Positions 17,628 to 26,066 of a DNA stretch of 64,000 bases are shown in pieces. The first letter of the stretch is position 1, and each line of letters opens with the position of its first letter. The notes under the pieces are model-generated. The model did not search any database. It was not told the origin of the DNA and saw nothing but the letters and a program-made list of their open reading frames with translations. This stretch comes from Bacteroidaceae bacterium. Its GTDB lineage: Bacteria > Bacteroidota > Bacteroidia > Bacteroidales > Bacteroidaceae. The stretch spans positions 124,001-188,000 of the forward strand of contig JAFQBB010000020.1 of assembly GCA_017416805.1 (NCBI GenBank). Direction: 5' to 3'. A program made the position numbers and the translations under genes.

Positions 17628-18248
17628 ATGAAAAGAATAATCGGCCATTATCTGAATCGGTTGCCTGTACCATCGGCACAAAATGGACAGAAGAATCCAC
17701 AACTGGATTCTTCCATTGTCAAGGGAAGTCACCAGCGAAGGATGACTCAGCAGTGTGTGAAAGAAACCCTGGAAGCTTTGATAAGAGCCAACATATTGGC
17801 AGGCAGTTATGCCGATTTTGAGGAACTTTATGAGGCTGTGAGGAAGACAATATATTCCATACCGGGTATTGGTAACCTTGCAGTTTATGACATCTCTTTG
17901 CGCATCGGTCATCTGTTGGTTCCAGAAGTGCTTCCTGTCAAGTATGTCTATGTGGCCCGAGGAGCTTTGGATGGTGTACGGATTTTGTTTGGCAAGAATG
18001 TCGTCAAGCAAAATATGGATGCAGGCGTACGGCTTCCTGTTTCACTGTTTGGCAGCCTGTTCCCGAATGTGGCGTCAGAGCATATTGAGGCAATACTTTG
18101 TATCTATAAGGGCTATTTTAAGTTAGGTGGTGTTTCCAAAGGCATATCGTTTGCCAACAATGGGAATTGTGGAAAGAAGAAGTCTGTAAAAGTGAAATCG
18201 GGAAATGGCTCTTGTCCCCGCATGGGTAAAAAATTGACAATTTGTTAA
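17628..18248 (+). CDS. Unknown small protein with helix-hairpin-helix-like segment
   Basis: This 206-residue protein has no signal peptide or membrane helix, and I do not recognise its family. Residues 45-100 are helical and contain YSIPGIGNLAVYDISLRIG, where IPGIG followed by an amphipathic helix resembles a helix-hairpin-helix DNA-binding turn. The C-terminal 40 residues are rich in Lys, Gly and Cys (NNGNCGKKKSVKVKSGNG), suggesting a basic tail. It lies 26 bp ahead of the LRR protein gene and is probably co-transcribed with it. A similar pairing, an unknown cytosolic protein 25 bp ahead of a giant LRR gene, occurs at 42559-43940. A DNA-binding or DNA-repair-like role is only a guess. Confidence 0.55.
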   Translation: MKRIIGHYLNRLPVPSAQNGQKNPQLDSSIVKGSHQRRMTQQCVKETLEALIRANILAGSYADFEELYEAVRKTIYSIPGIGNLAVYDISLRIGHLLVPEVLPVKYVYVARGALDGVRILFGKNVVKQNMDAGVRLPVSLFGSLFPNVASEHIEAILCIYKGYFKLGGVSKGISFANNGNCGKKKSVKVKSGNGSCPRMGKKLTIC

Positions 18249-18274
18249 ATGCTTAAATACTAAAACTAAAAGAT

Positions 18275-21200
18275 ATGAAAAGACATCTATTGACATTTGT
18301 AGCCTTAGTATGCAGTCTCATGGTAAGTGCGTATGATTTTGAGAAAGATCTCATCTATTACAATATCACTTCTGAGACTGATTTGACGGTGGAGGTAACC
18401 AGCTCCAGGTCGTTCAGTGAAAATCTGATTTACTCCTGGCAAGGTGCAGCAGGCGGAGCAGCCGAGAAGGGTGGTGTTGCCACCGGGCATGGCGCTTGCG
18501 AAGGACGCGTGAACTACGCCAATGGCGATTACTACACACTCAGCGTCAGCGGCAAGAAGGCCAACATTGATACGGACTATATCCTCATCACCCTTGACCA
18601 GCCTCTTGAAGCTAATGACAAGTTGGAGATTACAGCTTATCGCAACAAGGATACTGATGCCAACGGTACGCTCTACATCCTCTTCGAGAACGGACAAGCC
18701 ATTGACGAAGGTGGCGAGGTGGTATGGAACAACGTGGCACTTGGTCAGGAACCTAACACCAACAGCTACAATGTGGGTGAAGGTGCAGGAAGCAAGACAA
18801 TCAAACTCGTCCGCTCGGCGACAAGCACAAACGTGTTCATCACGAAGTTTGTGATTACACGTAGTGCCAATACCAGTAACATCACCTTTGCCGACAGCAT
18901 GGTGAAAGCAATCTGTGTGGCCAGATGGGACACCAATGGTGATGGTGAATTGTCGCCGTCAGAAGCAGCCAGAGTTACAACTATCGGAACTTTCGAAGGT
19001 AATGGAAAGATTACTTCGTTTGATGAATTTCAGTATTTTACATCGGTTGAAACTCTTTCTAAAAGTGCATTCCAAGGTTGTTCTTCTTTGACGAGCATCA
19101 CGCTTCCTGCAAGTGTGACGAGTATAGGAGACTATGTTTTCTTTGGTTGTTCTTCATTGACGAGTATCACGCTTCCTGAAGGTGTGACGAGTATAGGAGA
19201 GTATGCTTTTAGAGATTGTTCTTCATTGACGAGCGTCACTCTTCCTGCCGGTTTGACGAGTATAGGAGAATGGGCTTTCTTTGGTTGTTCTTCATTGACG
19301 AGCGTCACTCTTCCTGCCGGATTGACGAGTATAGGGGAAGGGGCTTTCTATGATTGTTCTTCATTGACGAGCGTCACTCTTCCTGCCGGTTTGACGAGTA
19401 TAGGACGTAGTGCTTTCTTTGGTTGTTCTTCATTGACGAGCGTCACTCTTCCTGCCGGTTTGACGAGTATAGGATTACGGGCTTTCTATGGTTGTAATAA
19501 CCTTAAGACCGTCATCAACCTCTCAGCCCTTGATATTGTCAAGGGTGAGAATACTCACGGACATGTGGCTTATTATGCAGACAAAGTGTTGACTCCGGGA
19601 GTCTATCTGGACCATACGGAATTGACGATGCTGGAGGACGACAAGATTGTACTTGAAGCTACCGTTATTCCTGAAGGTTCTGTCACTTGGAGCAGTTCTA
19701 ATAAAAGTGTTGCGACCGTGGACCAGGCTGGCCATGTGACAGCTGTAGGTCCGGGAACTGCAACCATTACAGCCCGAGCAGGCAACTATTCCGCCACTTG
19801 CATGGTGACAGTCGATCCCCGTTGGAGTTTTGATGCAGCTACCGGCCATTTGTATGTGGATAAGGATTATGATTATGGTTCTTCTTTGTCAAATTATCCT
19901 TGGGATTCATTCAGAGAGTCCATAAAATCCGTTGAACTCAGCTCAAATGTGACGAGTATAGGAGATTGGGCTTTCGCTTATTGTTCTTCTTTGACGAGCA
20001 TCACTATTTCTGAAGGTGTGACGAGTATAGGAGAATCGGCTTTCATGGATTGTTCTTCTTTGACAAGCATCACGCTTCCTACCGGTGTGACGAGTATAGG
20101 AAATTATGCTTTCCATGGTTGTTCTTCTTTGAGAAGTATCACGCTTCCTACCGGTGTGACGAGTATAGGAAATTATGCTTTCCATGGTTGTTCTTCTTTG
20201 AGAAGTATCACGCTTCCTACCGGTGTGACGAGTATAGGAAATTATGCTTTCCAAGGTTGTTCTTCTTTGACGAGCGTCACTCTTCTTGCCGGTGTGACGA
20301 GTATAGGAGACGGTGCTTTCTATGGTTGTTCTTCTTTGACGAGCCTCACTCTTCCTGCCGGTTTGACGAGTATAGGAGAAGCTGCTTTCTGGGGTTGTTC
20401 TTCTTTGACGAGCCTCACTCTTCCTGCCGGTGTAACGAGTATAGGACGTTCTGTTTTCTATGATTGTTCTTCTTTGACGAGCGTCACCATTCCTGCCGGT
20501 GTGACGAGTATAGGAGATTATGCTTTCTCTGGTTGTTCTTCATTGACGAGTGTCACTATTCCTGAGAGTGTGACGAGTATAGGAGTAGAGGCTTTCGCTT
20601 ATTGTTCTTCATTGACGAGCATCACTCTTCCTGAAGGTGTGACGAGTATAGGAGAAACTGCTTTCCTAGGTTGTTCTTCATTGACGAGCATCATGCTTCC
20701 TGCAAATGTGACGAGTATAGGAGAATATGCTTTCTATGGTTGTTCTTCATTGACGAGCCTCACTCTTCCTGCCAGTGTGACAAGTATAGGAGACCATGCT
20801 TTCTGGGATTGTGATAACCTTAAGACCGTCATAAACCTTTCTGCCCTTGATATTGTCAAGGGATCCGATACTCACGGATATGTGGCTTATTATGCCGACA
20901 AAGTGTTGACTCCGGGAGTCTATCTGGACCATACGGAATTGACGATGCAGGAGGACGACAAGATTGTACTTGAAGCTACCGTTATTCCTGAAGGTCCCGT
21001 GACATGGAGCAGTTCAGACGAAACCGTAGCCACCGTTAAAGATGGTGTAGTGACCACTCTGAAACCCGGTGAAGTGACCATCACTGCCAAGGCCGGTGAA
21101 CAGACCGCCATTTGCGTAATCACTGTTAAGGCTAAAGAGGTAATTGTAAATCCCGAAGAAGCCTTCTACTCCTGGCAAGGTGCAGCAGGCGGAGCAACTG

Positions 21201-21751
21201 AAAAGGGTGGTGTTGCCACTGGGCATGGCGCTTGCGAAGGACGCGTGAACTACGCCAATGGCGATTACTACACACTGAGCGTCAGCGGCAAGAAGGCCAA
21301 CATTGATACGGACTATATCCTCATCACCCTTGACCAGCCTCTTGAGGCTAATGACAAGTTGGAGATTACAGCTTATCGCAACAAGGATACTGATGCCAAC
21401 GGTACGCTCTACATCCTCTTCGAGAACGGACAAGCCATTGACGAAGGTGGCGAGGTGGTATGGAACAACGTGGCACTTGGCCAGGAACCTAACACCAACA
21501 GCTACAACGTGGGTGGAGGTGCTGGAAGCAAGACCATCAAACTCTCCCGCTCGGCGACAAGCACAAATGTGTTCATCACGAAGTTTTTGATTACACGTAG
21601 TGCCAATGGTCTTGAAGAGGTGCTGGATATTGTTGTACCGACAGAAAACATTATATACAACCTGCAGGGACAGAAACTTAATACAAACTCTACCCAAGGA
21701 CTGCCCAGAGGTCTCTACATCATCAATGGCAAGAAAGTTCTGGTGAAATAA
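18275..21751 (+). CDS. BspA-like leucine-rich repeat surface protein with Ig-like domains and sorting tail
   Basis: This 1158-residue exported protein has a signal peptide (about 1-19) and a domain at residues 53-199 that is duplicated almost exactly at 965-1111. LRR_5 (Treponema pallidum/BspA type) repeats of 23 residues, consensus LPAGVTSIGxxAFxxCSSLTS, fill residues about 262-408 and 559-847. Each block is followed by a linker (SALDIVKG...YADKVLTPG) and a BIG_2 Ig-like domain (WSSSNKSVATVDQAGHVTAV). The C-terminus (NIIYNLQGQKLN...GLYIINGKKVLVK) resembles type IX secretion sorting tails. Such proteins sit on the surface and bind host or microbial ligands. Repeat number can vary by recombination because the 69-bp units are nearly identical in DNA. 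The signal peptide MKRHLL...AYDF is shared with the two giant proteins at 37-48 kb. Confidence 0.9.
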   Translation: MKRHLLTFVALVCSLMVSAYDFEKDLIYYNITSETDLTVEVTSSRSFSENLIYSWQGAAGGAAEKGGVATGHGACEGRVNYANGDYYTLSVSGKKANIDTDYILITLDQPLEANDKLEITAYRNKDTDANGTLYILFENGQAIDEGGEVVWNNVALGQEPNTNSYNVGEGAGSKTIKLVRSATSTNVFITKFVITRSANTSNITFADSMVKAICVARWDTNGDGELSPSEAARVTTIGTFEGNGKITSFDEFQYFTSVETLSKSAFQGCSSLTSITLPASVTSIGDYVFFGCSSLTSITLPEGVTSIGEYAFRDCSSLTSVTLPAGLTSIGEWAFFGCSSLTSVTLPAGLTSIGEGAFYDCSSLTSVTLPAGLTSIGRSAFFGCSSLTSVTLPAGLTSIGLRAFYGCNNLKTVINLSALDIVKGENTHGHVAYYADKVLTPGVYLDHTELTMLEDDKIVLEATVIPEGSVTWSSSNKSVATVDQAGHVTAVGPGTATITARAGNYSATCMVTVDPRWSFDAATGHLYVDKDYDYGSSLSNYPWDSFRESIKSVELSSNVTSIGDWAFAYCSSLTSITISEGVTSIGESAFMDCSSLTSITLPTGVTSIGNYAFHGCSSLRSITLPTGVTSIGNYAFHGCSSLRSITLPTGVTSIGNYAFQGCSSLTSVTLLAGVTSIGDGAFYGCSSLTSLTLPAGLTSIGEAAFWGCSSLTSLTLPAGVTSIGRSVFYDCSSLTSVTIPAGVTSIGDYAFSGCSSLTSVTIPESVTSIGVEAFAYCSSLTSITLPEGVTSIGETAFLGCSSLTSIMLPANVTSIGEYAFYGCSSLTSLTLPASVTSIGDHAFWDCDNLKTVINLSALDIVKGSDTHGYVAYYADKVLTPGVYLDHTELTMQEDDKIVLEATVIPEGPVTWSSSDETVATVKDGVVTTLKPGEVTITAKAGEQTAICVITVKAKEVIVNPEEAFYSWQGAAGGATEKGGVATGHGACEGRVNYANGDYYTLSVSGKKANIDTDYILITLDQPLEANDKLEITAYRNKDTDANGTLYILFENGQAIDEGGEVVWNNVALGQEPNTNSYNVGGGAGSKTIKLSRSATSTNVFITKFLITRSANGLEEVLDIVVPTENIIYNLQGQKLNTNSTQGLPRGLYIINGKKVLVK
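18431..18871 (+). repeat. 441-bp direct repeat, copy 1
   Basis: This segment is nearly identical to 21167-21607, with the same length and only scattered substitutions. Both encode the same N-terminal-type domain, once at each end of the LRR protein. Recombination between them would delete all LRR repeats and leave an in-frame protein. Confidence 0.9.
19075..20815 (+). repeat. 69-bp tandem repeat blocks encoding LRR_5 units
   Basis: Two blocks of 69-bp units (about 19075-19500 and 19950-20815) contain the recurring string TTTGACGAGTATAGG or its GTGTGACGAGTATAGG variant once per unit. Two adjacent units around 20097-20234 are identical over their full length, which suggests recent duplication. 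Confidence 0.9.
21167..21607 (+). repeat. 441-bp direct repeat, copy 2
   Basis: This is the second copy of the segment at 18431-18871, placed just before the sorting tail of the same gene. Confidence 0.9.
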
Positions 21752-21794
21752 ACTGGTAATAGAACTAGAAATCTGCAAAGATTCATAAACGCTG

Positions 21795-21835
21795 AAGGCG
21801 GGAATCCTGTTGTGAAAGGCAGAGGTTCCCGCCTT
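21795..21835 (+). terminator. Hairpin after the LRR gene
   Basis: AAGGCGGGAA (21795-21804) pairs perfectly with TTCCCGCCTT (21826-21835) across a 21-nt loop, 44 bp past the LRR stop codon. Only a short T run follows, so termination strength is uncertain. Confidence 0.6.
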
Positions 21836-21844
21836 TGTGTTGTG

Positions 21845-21882
21845 AGTGACGAGCGACTAGTGAGTAGCGACTAGTGATTAGT
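21845..21882. repeat. Heptamer array AGYGACT-type, 5 units
   Basis: AGTGACG, AGCGACT, AGTGAGT, AGCGACT and AGTGATT follow one another in strict 7-bp register. The period matches the CTCGTAR arrays but the word is different. It lies in the 430-bp gap between convergent genes, which also holds a palindrome array and a terminator. Confidence 0.8.
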
Positions 21883-21963
21883 CTTTTCTTGATTTCAGTG
21901 GTTCTTCTGCAATTTAGTTGAAAAATATTCTTTGTTTTCAGCATTATAAGTTCATTGGCAAAG

Positions 21964-22023
21964 TATCTTAAGATACTTGCCCATTTATCTTAACTTCTCG
22001 GGGCATTTATCTTAAGATACTTA
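21964..22023. repeat. Palindrome array, 3 x TATCTTAA(GATA), period 22
   Basis: Copies begin at 21964, 21986 and 22008, exactly 22 bp apart. The first and third are perfect palindromes (AAGTATCTTAAGATACTT and TATCTTAAGATA) and the middle copy is degenerate (TTATCTTAACTT). It lies between convergent genes. Confidence 0.85.
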
Positions 22024-22122
22024 TTCCCACCCTAATTTCAACCAAATCGCAGAAGATCCATTTCAATGGACGTTTTTCTGTTTCATTAGCTAAAAGAATT
22101 TATCGGACACCAATATAAAAAT

Positions 22123-22161
22123 AAACACGAGGCATACAACAGCATCGTATGTCTCGTGTTT
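22123..22161. terminator. Terminator for the HIT gene
   Basis: AAACACGAGGCATAC (22123-22137) pairs with GTATGTCTCGTGTTT (22147-22161), 14 of 15 bp, with a 9-nt loop. On the minus strand it is followed by TATTTTTATA, so it ends the minus-strand block. Confidence 0.85.
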
Positions 22162-22181
22162 GAATATAGAGTAGGGGCAGA

Positions 22182-22607
22182 TTAAAGGGCTGCTTTGATT
22201 GCAGCAATCATTTCTTGATATTCTTGGTCGGTAAGGTAAACCTTTCCAGGATTCATTTGGAACGTACCACCGTAATCGGGTCCATCCACATATTTAGGAG
22301 CCAAATGGAAATGAAGATGTGACAATTTGTCGCTATATGCTCCATAATTAATCTTTTCGGGATGGAAAACTTTGTCCATAGCACGGGTTACACGAGTTAC
22401 ATCAGCCATGAATGCGTTGCGTTCCTCATCGCTCAGTTCAAACAAATCGTTTACATGGTCCTTGTATGCTACGAGACAACGTCCGTGGTAAGTTTGTTCT
22501 TTGAATAAGAACACCCGTGAAACACTCAGTTCCGCAATTTCAATCATCAGATTGTGTAAAGTCTCATTGTTGGTACAGTAGAGACAGTCTTTAGGATCAC
22601 TTTTCAT
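22182..22607 (-). CDS. HIT-family nucleotide hydrolase/transferase
   Basis: This 141-residue cytosolic protein carries the histidine triad in HLHFHLAPKY near residues 98-107, which acts on the alpha-phosphate of nucleotide substrates. An N-terminal CLYCTNNETLHNLM has the paired Cys seen in some metal-binding HIT proteins. Typical substrates are AMP-lysine-like adducts or dinucleoside polyphosphates; the specific one is unknown. It is the last gene of the minus-strand block and is followed by a strong terminator. Confidence 0.9.
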   Translation of the reverse strand: MKSDPKDCLYCTNNETLHNLMIEIAELSVSRVFLFKEQTYHGRCLVAYKDHVNDLFELSDEERNAFMADVTRVTRAMDKVFHPEKINYGAYSDKLSHLHFHLAPKYVDGPDYGGTFQMNPGKVYLTDQEYQEMIAAIKAAL

Positions 22608-22664
22608 TTTCTTTTAATATTGAGATTAATAATAGTTTATAAATCAACAGCTTTATGGGATTCC

Positions 22665-23504
22665 TTAATCTTTACTGATTCCTCTTAGCCATGCAATTTC
22701 TTCAGCCCATAAGGATTCATCGGGTGTTTCGAGAATAATGGGGATATTGTTGAATCTTGTATCTTTCATTAATTTTTCAAAGAATGATGGAGTTATGAAG
22801 CCCTTTCCTATGTTGTCGTGGCGGTCCACATGGCTGGCTAACGGCTTCTTGCTGTCATTCAGGTGAATAGCCTTCAGGTACTTCCATCCTACGACTTCAT
22901 CCAATTCTTTCCATACTTGCTCATACTGCTCGTTCAAATCGTATCCCGCGGTAAATGTATGGCAGGTATCTATGCAAACTCCTACACGGTTTTTATCATC
23001 TACCCGGTCTATGATATGACGCAAGTGATAAAAACTAAAACCCATATTGCTTCCCTGTCCGGCAGTATTTTCAATGACGGCAGTAACTCCTTGGGTCTTG
23101 GATAATACGATGTTGATACTTTCTGCTATACGGTCCAAACATGCTTCTGGTGATATCCTGTTCAGATGACTTCCTGGGTGAAAGTTGAGAAACTTTAATC
23201 CTAATTGTTCGCAGCGTTGCATCTCATCAAGAAACGCACTGCGGGATTTTTCCAATCCTTCAGCATCAGGGTGTCCCAAGTTGATGAGGTAACTATCGTG
23301 AGGAAGTATATATTCTGGTTGAAAACCGTATTGTTGGCAACGTTCCTTAAAAAGTGTAATACTTCTTTCTGTTAATGGCGGACTAACCCATTGGCGCTGA
23401 TTCTTAGTAAACAATGCGAAAGCATTGGCTCCAATCGCTTGGGCATTCAATGGAGCATTTTCTACTCCCCCTGATGCACTGACATGTGCTCCTATAAATT
23501 TCAT
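22665..23504 (-). CDS. nfo: Endonuclease IV (AP endonuclease)
   Basis: This enzyme of about 279 residues cleaves DNA 5' of abasic sites and belongs to the Zn-dependent TIM-barrel endonuclease IV family. Signatures include [12 protein letters not shown] at the start, LNFHPGSHL near residue 105, [15 protein letters not shown] near residue 142, [16 protein letters not shown] near residue 173, [22 protein letters not shown] near residue 213 and ILETPDE near residue 257, supplying the metal ligands. I start at 23504 because [12 protein letters not shown] is the family N-terminus; a further 12 residues upstream are open but unsupported. Confidence 0.95.
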   Translation of the reverse strand: MKFIGAHVSASGGVENAPLNAQAIGANAFALFTKNQRQWVSPPLTERSITLFKERCQQYGFQPEYILPHDSYLINLGHPDAEGLEKSRSAFLDEMQRCEQLGLKFLNFHPGSHLNRISPEACLDRIAESINIVLSKTQGVTAVIENTAGQGSNMGFSFYHLRHIIDRVDDKNRVGVCIDTCHTFTAGYDLNEQYEQVWKELDEVVGWKYLKAIHLNDSKKPLASHVDRHDNIGKGFITPSFFEKLMKDTRFNNIPIILETPDESLWAEEIAWLRGISKD

Positions 23505-23600
23505 AGTTGTAAGTTCTGTTTCTTTCTTTTCAGCCTGCAATATACGGACATTATTTGATATGACAAAAGGGTTGGAGTGAAAAAAAGTTAGCAGAATATC

Positions 23601-24533
23601 TTAGTCCGTGTCGGGAGACGTTATGGATTTCTTTACAAATTGTATGATACCGTCTTGATTGTCCGGATGAAACCAAGTGATGTCTGTGTCTCGTTTGAAC
23701 CAAGTCATTTGTTTTCGTGAATATATGCGTGAGTTCTGCTTGATTTTCTCAACAGCAAAATCAAGCGTCCAAGTTCCGTCCAGAAACATGAATAGCTCTT
23801 TATAGCCCACGGTATTCAAGGAGTTGAGATGCCGATAAGGAAGAACATTCTTGACTTCATCCAATAGTCCCTCTTCTATCATTATATCTACTCTGCGGTT
23901 GATGCGCTCGTAAAGCTCTTCCCGGTCACGTTTCAAACCTATTTTGATAACGCGGAAAGGACGTTCTTTCTCTGTTTGGGTACGGAAAGAGGTGTAAGTT
24001 TGCCCTGTCATGTGGCAAATTTCTAATGCATGGATAACCCGCTTCGGATTCTTTAAGTCCACAATGCGGTAATATTCAGGGTCGAGCAGGCGTAATTCGG
24101 CGCAAAGAGCTTCCAATCCTTCTGATTCATATCTTTCCATCATGAAAGACCGTGTCTCTTCATCTACGGTGGGGATATCGTCTATGCCTTTGCATACAGC
24201 ATCAATGTACATCATCGAACCGCCTGTCAATAAAATGCTTTCATTGGATTCAAAGAGTCGGGAGATACATTCTATGGCCTCTTCCTCATAACGGGCAGCA
24301 CTATAATAATCCGTTAGAGAAAGATTTCCTACAAAATGATGCTTTACTCGTGACAGTTGTTCTTGAGTGGGGGAAGCGGTACCGATTTTTAACTCCGCAT
24401 ACATTTGGCGTGAATCAGCAGAAACGATATCGCAGCCCAACATTTCGGCGATGTTGAGACTGAGTTCTGTTTTTCCTACACCTGTGGGGCCAATCAGTAC
24501 AAAGAGGGTTTTCAATGTGGTAAAACGTGTCAA
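23601..24533 (-). CDS. miaA: tRNA dimethylallyltransferase
   Basis: This 310-residue enzyme adds a dimethylallyl group to N6 of adenosine 37 in tRNAs reading UNN codons. The P-loop [11 protein letters not shown] is at residues 14-24, the substrate motif [11 protein letters not shown] near residue 35, [16 protein letters not shown] near residue 100, and the tRNA-contact region [11 protein letters not shown]-like ([14 protein letters not shown]) near the C-terminus. Length and motif order are standard. It is transcribed with nfo and HIT downstream, and an inverted word repeat separates it from the upstream gene. Confidence 0.95.
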   Translation of the reverse strand: MTRFTTLKTLFVLIGPTGVGKTELSLNIAEMLGCDIVSADSRQMYAELKIGTASPTQEQLSRVKHHFVGNLSLTDYYSAARYEEEAIECISRLFESNESILLTGGSMMYIDAVCKGIDDIPTVDEETRSFMMERYESEGLEALCAELRLLDPEYYRIVDLKNPKRVIHALEICHMTGQTYTSFRTQTEKERPFRVIKIGLKRDREELYERINRRVDIMIEEGLLDEVKNVLPYRHLNSLNTVGYKELFMFLDGTWTLDFAVEKIKQNSRIYSRKQMTWFKRDTDITWFHPDNQDGIIQFVKKSITSPDTD

Positions 24534-24535
24534 TG

Positions 24536-24606
24536 TGTTAATATGCCAATATGCTAATACCCCAATTCTATCTTTTAAATTATTGGCATATTAGCATATT
24601 GGCACA
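24536..24606. repeat. Inverted period-8 word repeat (AATATGCY arms)
   Basis: The left arm TTAATATGCCAATATGCTAAT and the right arm GGCATATTAGCATATTGGCA are reverse complements over about 20 bp and are each built of 8-bp units (AATATGCC, AATATGCT). The spacer is AT-rich, about 24 bp. It lies at an operon junction, like the CTCGTAR elements. Confidence 0.85.
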
Positions 24607-24613
24607 TTCTGTA

Positions 24614-25168
24614 TTATTCATAAGGGATATTCTCGTCGAGTGAAGCGGCATCTCCCATGCTGAAACCATCCGGGTCGAATTCATCCATGTCGAAATCTTC
24701 GTCACCATAGAAATTTTCGCCGAGATCCAAACTGGTTTCTTTGGCCATCAATTCGTCAAAGTCGATAACCTGCTGTGGGGCTTCTCCATGTTTTTTGCTA
24801 CAGACTGCTTTATCTATATCCTGTCCATAAAGAATCTCGGACAGTTCAATGAAGAATACGCGGTCAGCCAATGGGTCAAAAACATAAAGCAAATGTTGCT
24901 TTTCATCTTCGAGCAGTTCGCTTAATTGAGTTTCGCGCATGATGTAGCTGTCCTCTTCAGAACTGCTTCCCATGTCTTCGAGAGTGATTTCCTGTTCTTT
25001 TTCCCAATTCTCGTCGCAGGTGAAGAATGAAGTCATCTGGTCATCGGTATATCCGCATGATTTCAGAATGGTTTCATGCAATTCATGAAAGGTAGCTTCC
25101 GAATCTATCTTGATTTCTCTGAGGAAATCATCTGTCTCATCAGAGATTATAGTGAATCTATATACCAT
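24614..25168 (-). CDS. pRiA4b ORF-3-like (IS1096 passenger-like) protein
   Basis: This 184-residue acidic cytosolic protein resembles the plasmid pRiA4b ORF-3 / IS1096 TnpR-like family: MVYRFTIISDE, then HELHETILKSCGYTDDQMTSFF and FFTCDENWEKEQEI, with a middle LLYVFDPLADRVFFIEL. The C-terminal 50 residues are rich in Asp, Glu, Gly and Phe and look disordered. Despite the family name no transposon is near; the gene sits between lpxA and miaA and is probably a domesticated host gene. Function is unknown. Confidence 0.75.
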   Translation of the reverse strand: MVYRFTIISDETDDFLREIKIDSEATFHELHETILKSCGYTDDQMTSFFTCDENWEKEQEITLEDMGSSSEEDSYIMRETQLSELLEDEKQHLLYVFDPLADRVFFIELSEILYGQDIDKAVCSKKHGEAPQQVIDFDELMAKETSLDLGENFYGDEDFDMDEFDPDGFSMGDAASLDENIPYE

Positions 25169-25191
25169 AATAAGAATATGTATAGTATGTT

Positions 25192-25959
25192 TTATCGAAT
25201 GATTCCTCGTGACGAACTCTCAATGAATGTCACGATGTACTCAATCTCCGGACTCATAGGAATCTCTGCTTTGATGCGCTCCAAAGCTTCGCTTACATTC
25301 AAGCCGCTGTTGTAGATGAGACGGTATGCGTTGTGGATGTTTTCAATCAATTCATTGCTGAATCCACGACGGCGCAAGCCTATAAGATTGATACCACTGT
25401 ATGCCACAGGTTCGCGGGCAGCGATGATATACGGAGGGATATCTTTACTAAAGCGAGTACCTCCTTGAATCATGCCGTATCCTCCTACCCGGCAGAATTG
25501 GTGCATCAGGACATTGGCGCTGACGATTGAATTATCATCAATGACAGTTTCTCCTGCCATCTTTGTACCATTTCCTATGATGCAATTGTTGCCCACAGCA
25601 GCATCGTGTGCCACGTGTACGCCTTCCATCAGAAGGTTGTTGTTGCCCACTACTGTCTTGTTTTTAGCTGCAGTACCGCGGTTGATGGTCACGTTTTCAC
25701 GGATGGTATTATTGTCGCCCACCTCGGCTGTTGTCTCTTCTCCACGGAACTTCAAGTCCTGAGGAACAGCACCGATGACTGCTCCAGGGAAAATACGGTT
25801 GCCATTTCCTATGCGGGCACCATAAAGGATATTCACATTGGCCATGATGACGTTGTTGTCGCCAATGACCACATTCTTGTCGATGAAGCAGAAAGGACCA
25901 ATTTCTACATTGTTTCCTATTTTGGCTTCGGGATCGATATAAGCTAATGGACTAATCAT
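25192..25959 (-). CDS. lpxA: UDP-N-acetylglucosamine acyltransferase
   Basis: This 255-residue enzyme carries out the first step of lipid A synthesis, transferring a 3-hydroxyacyl chain from ACP to UDP-GlcNAc. It is a left-handed beta-helix built of hexapeptide repeats (IGNNVEIGPFCFI and so on) with the catalytic His in GVHVAHDAAVG near residue 123, and a helical C-terminus (NAYRLIYNSGLNVSEALERI). It follows lpxD and lpxC-fabZ in the same direction, forming a lipid A operon. Confidence 0.96.
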   Translation of the reverse strand: MISPLAYIDPEAKIGNNVEIGPFCFIDKNVVIGDNNVIMANVNILYGARIGNGNRIFPGAVIGAVPQDLKFRGEETTAEVGDNNTIRENVTINRGTAAKNKTVVGNNNLLMEGVHVAHDAAVGNNCIIGNGTKMAGETVIDDNSIVSANVLMHQFCRVGGYGMIQGGTRFSKDIPPYIIAAREPVAYSGINLIGLRRRGFSNELIENIHNAYRLIYNSGLNVSEALERIKAEIPMSPEIEYIVTFIESSSRGIIR

Positions 25960-25973
25960 ATCTTTTAGTTTTT

Positions 25974-26065
25974 AGCTACAAGCTATGAGCTACGAGTAAT
26001 AGCTCAAAACTTGTAACTTGATTATTCTTCATATTAACTTGTAGCTCGTAGCTTGTCACTCGTAG
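25974..26065. repeat. Inverted heptamer arms, locus lpxC-fabZ/lpxA (empty)
   Basis: The left arm is AGCTACA, AGCTATG, AGCTACG, AGTAATA (25974-26001). The right arm is CTTGTAG, CTCGTAG, CTTGTCA, CTCGTAG (26038-26065). Arms are in 7-bp register and complementary, about 36 bp apart. The right arm ends at the stop codon of lpxC-fabZ, and the left arm starts 14 bp from the lpxA ATG. Confidence 0.92.
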
Positions 26066-26066
26066 C

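Noticed and set aside
19943-20463. Open frames in other frames through the LRR repeats (20050-20463 plus, 19943-20254 minus)
   Set aside because: They are by-products of the 69-bp repeat unit having no stops in those frames.
24614-25168. Transposon remnant suggested by the IS1096-passenger family name
   Set aside because: No transposase or terminal repeats are present; the gene sits between conserved housekeeping genes and looks resident.
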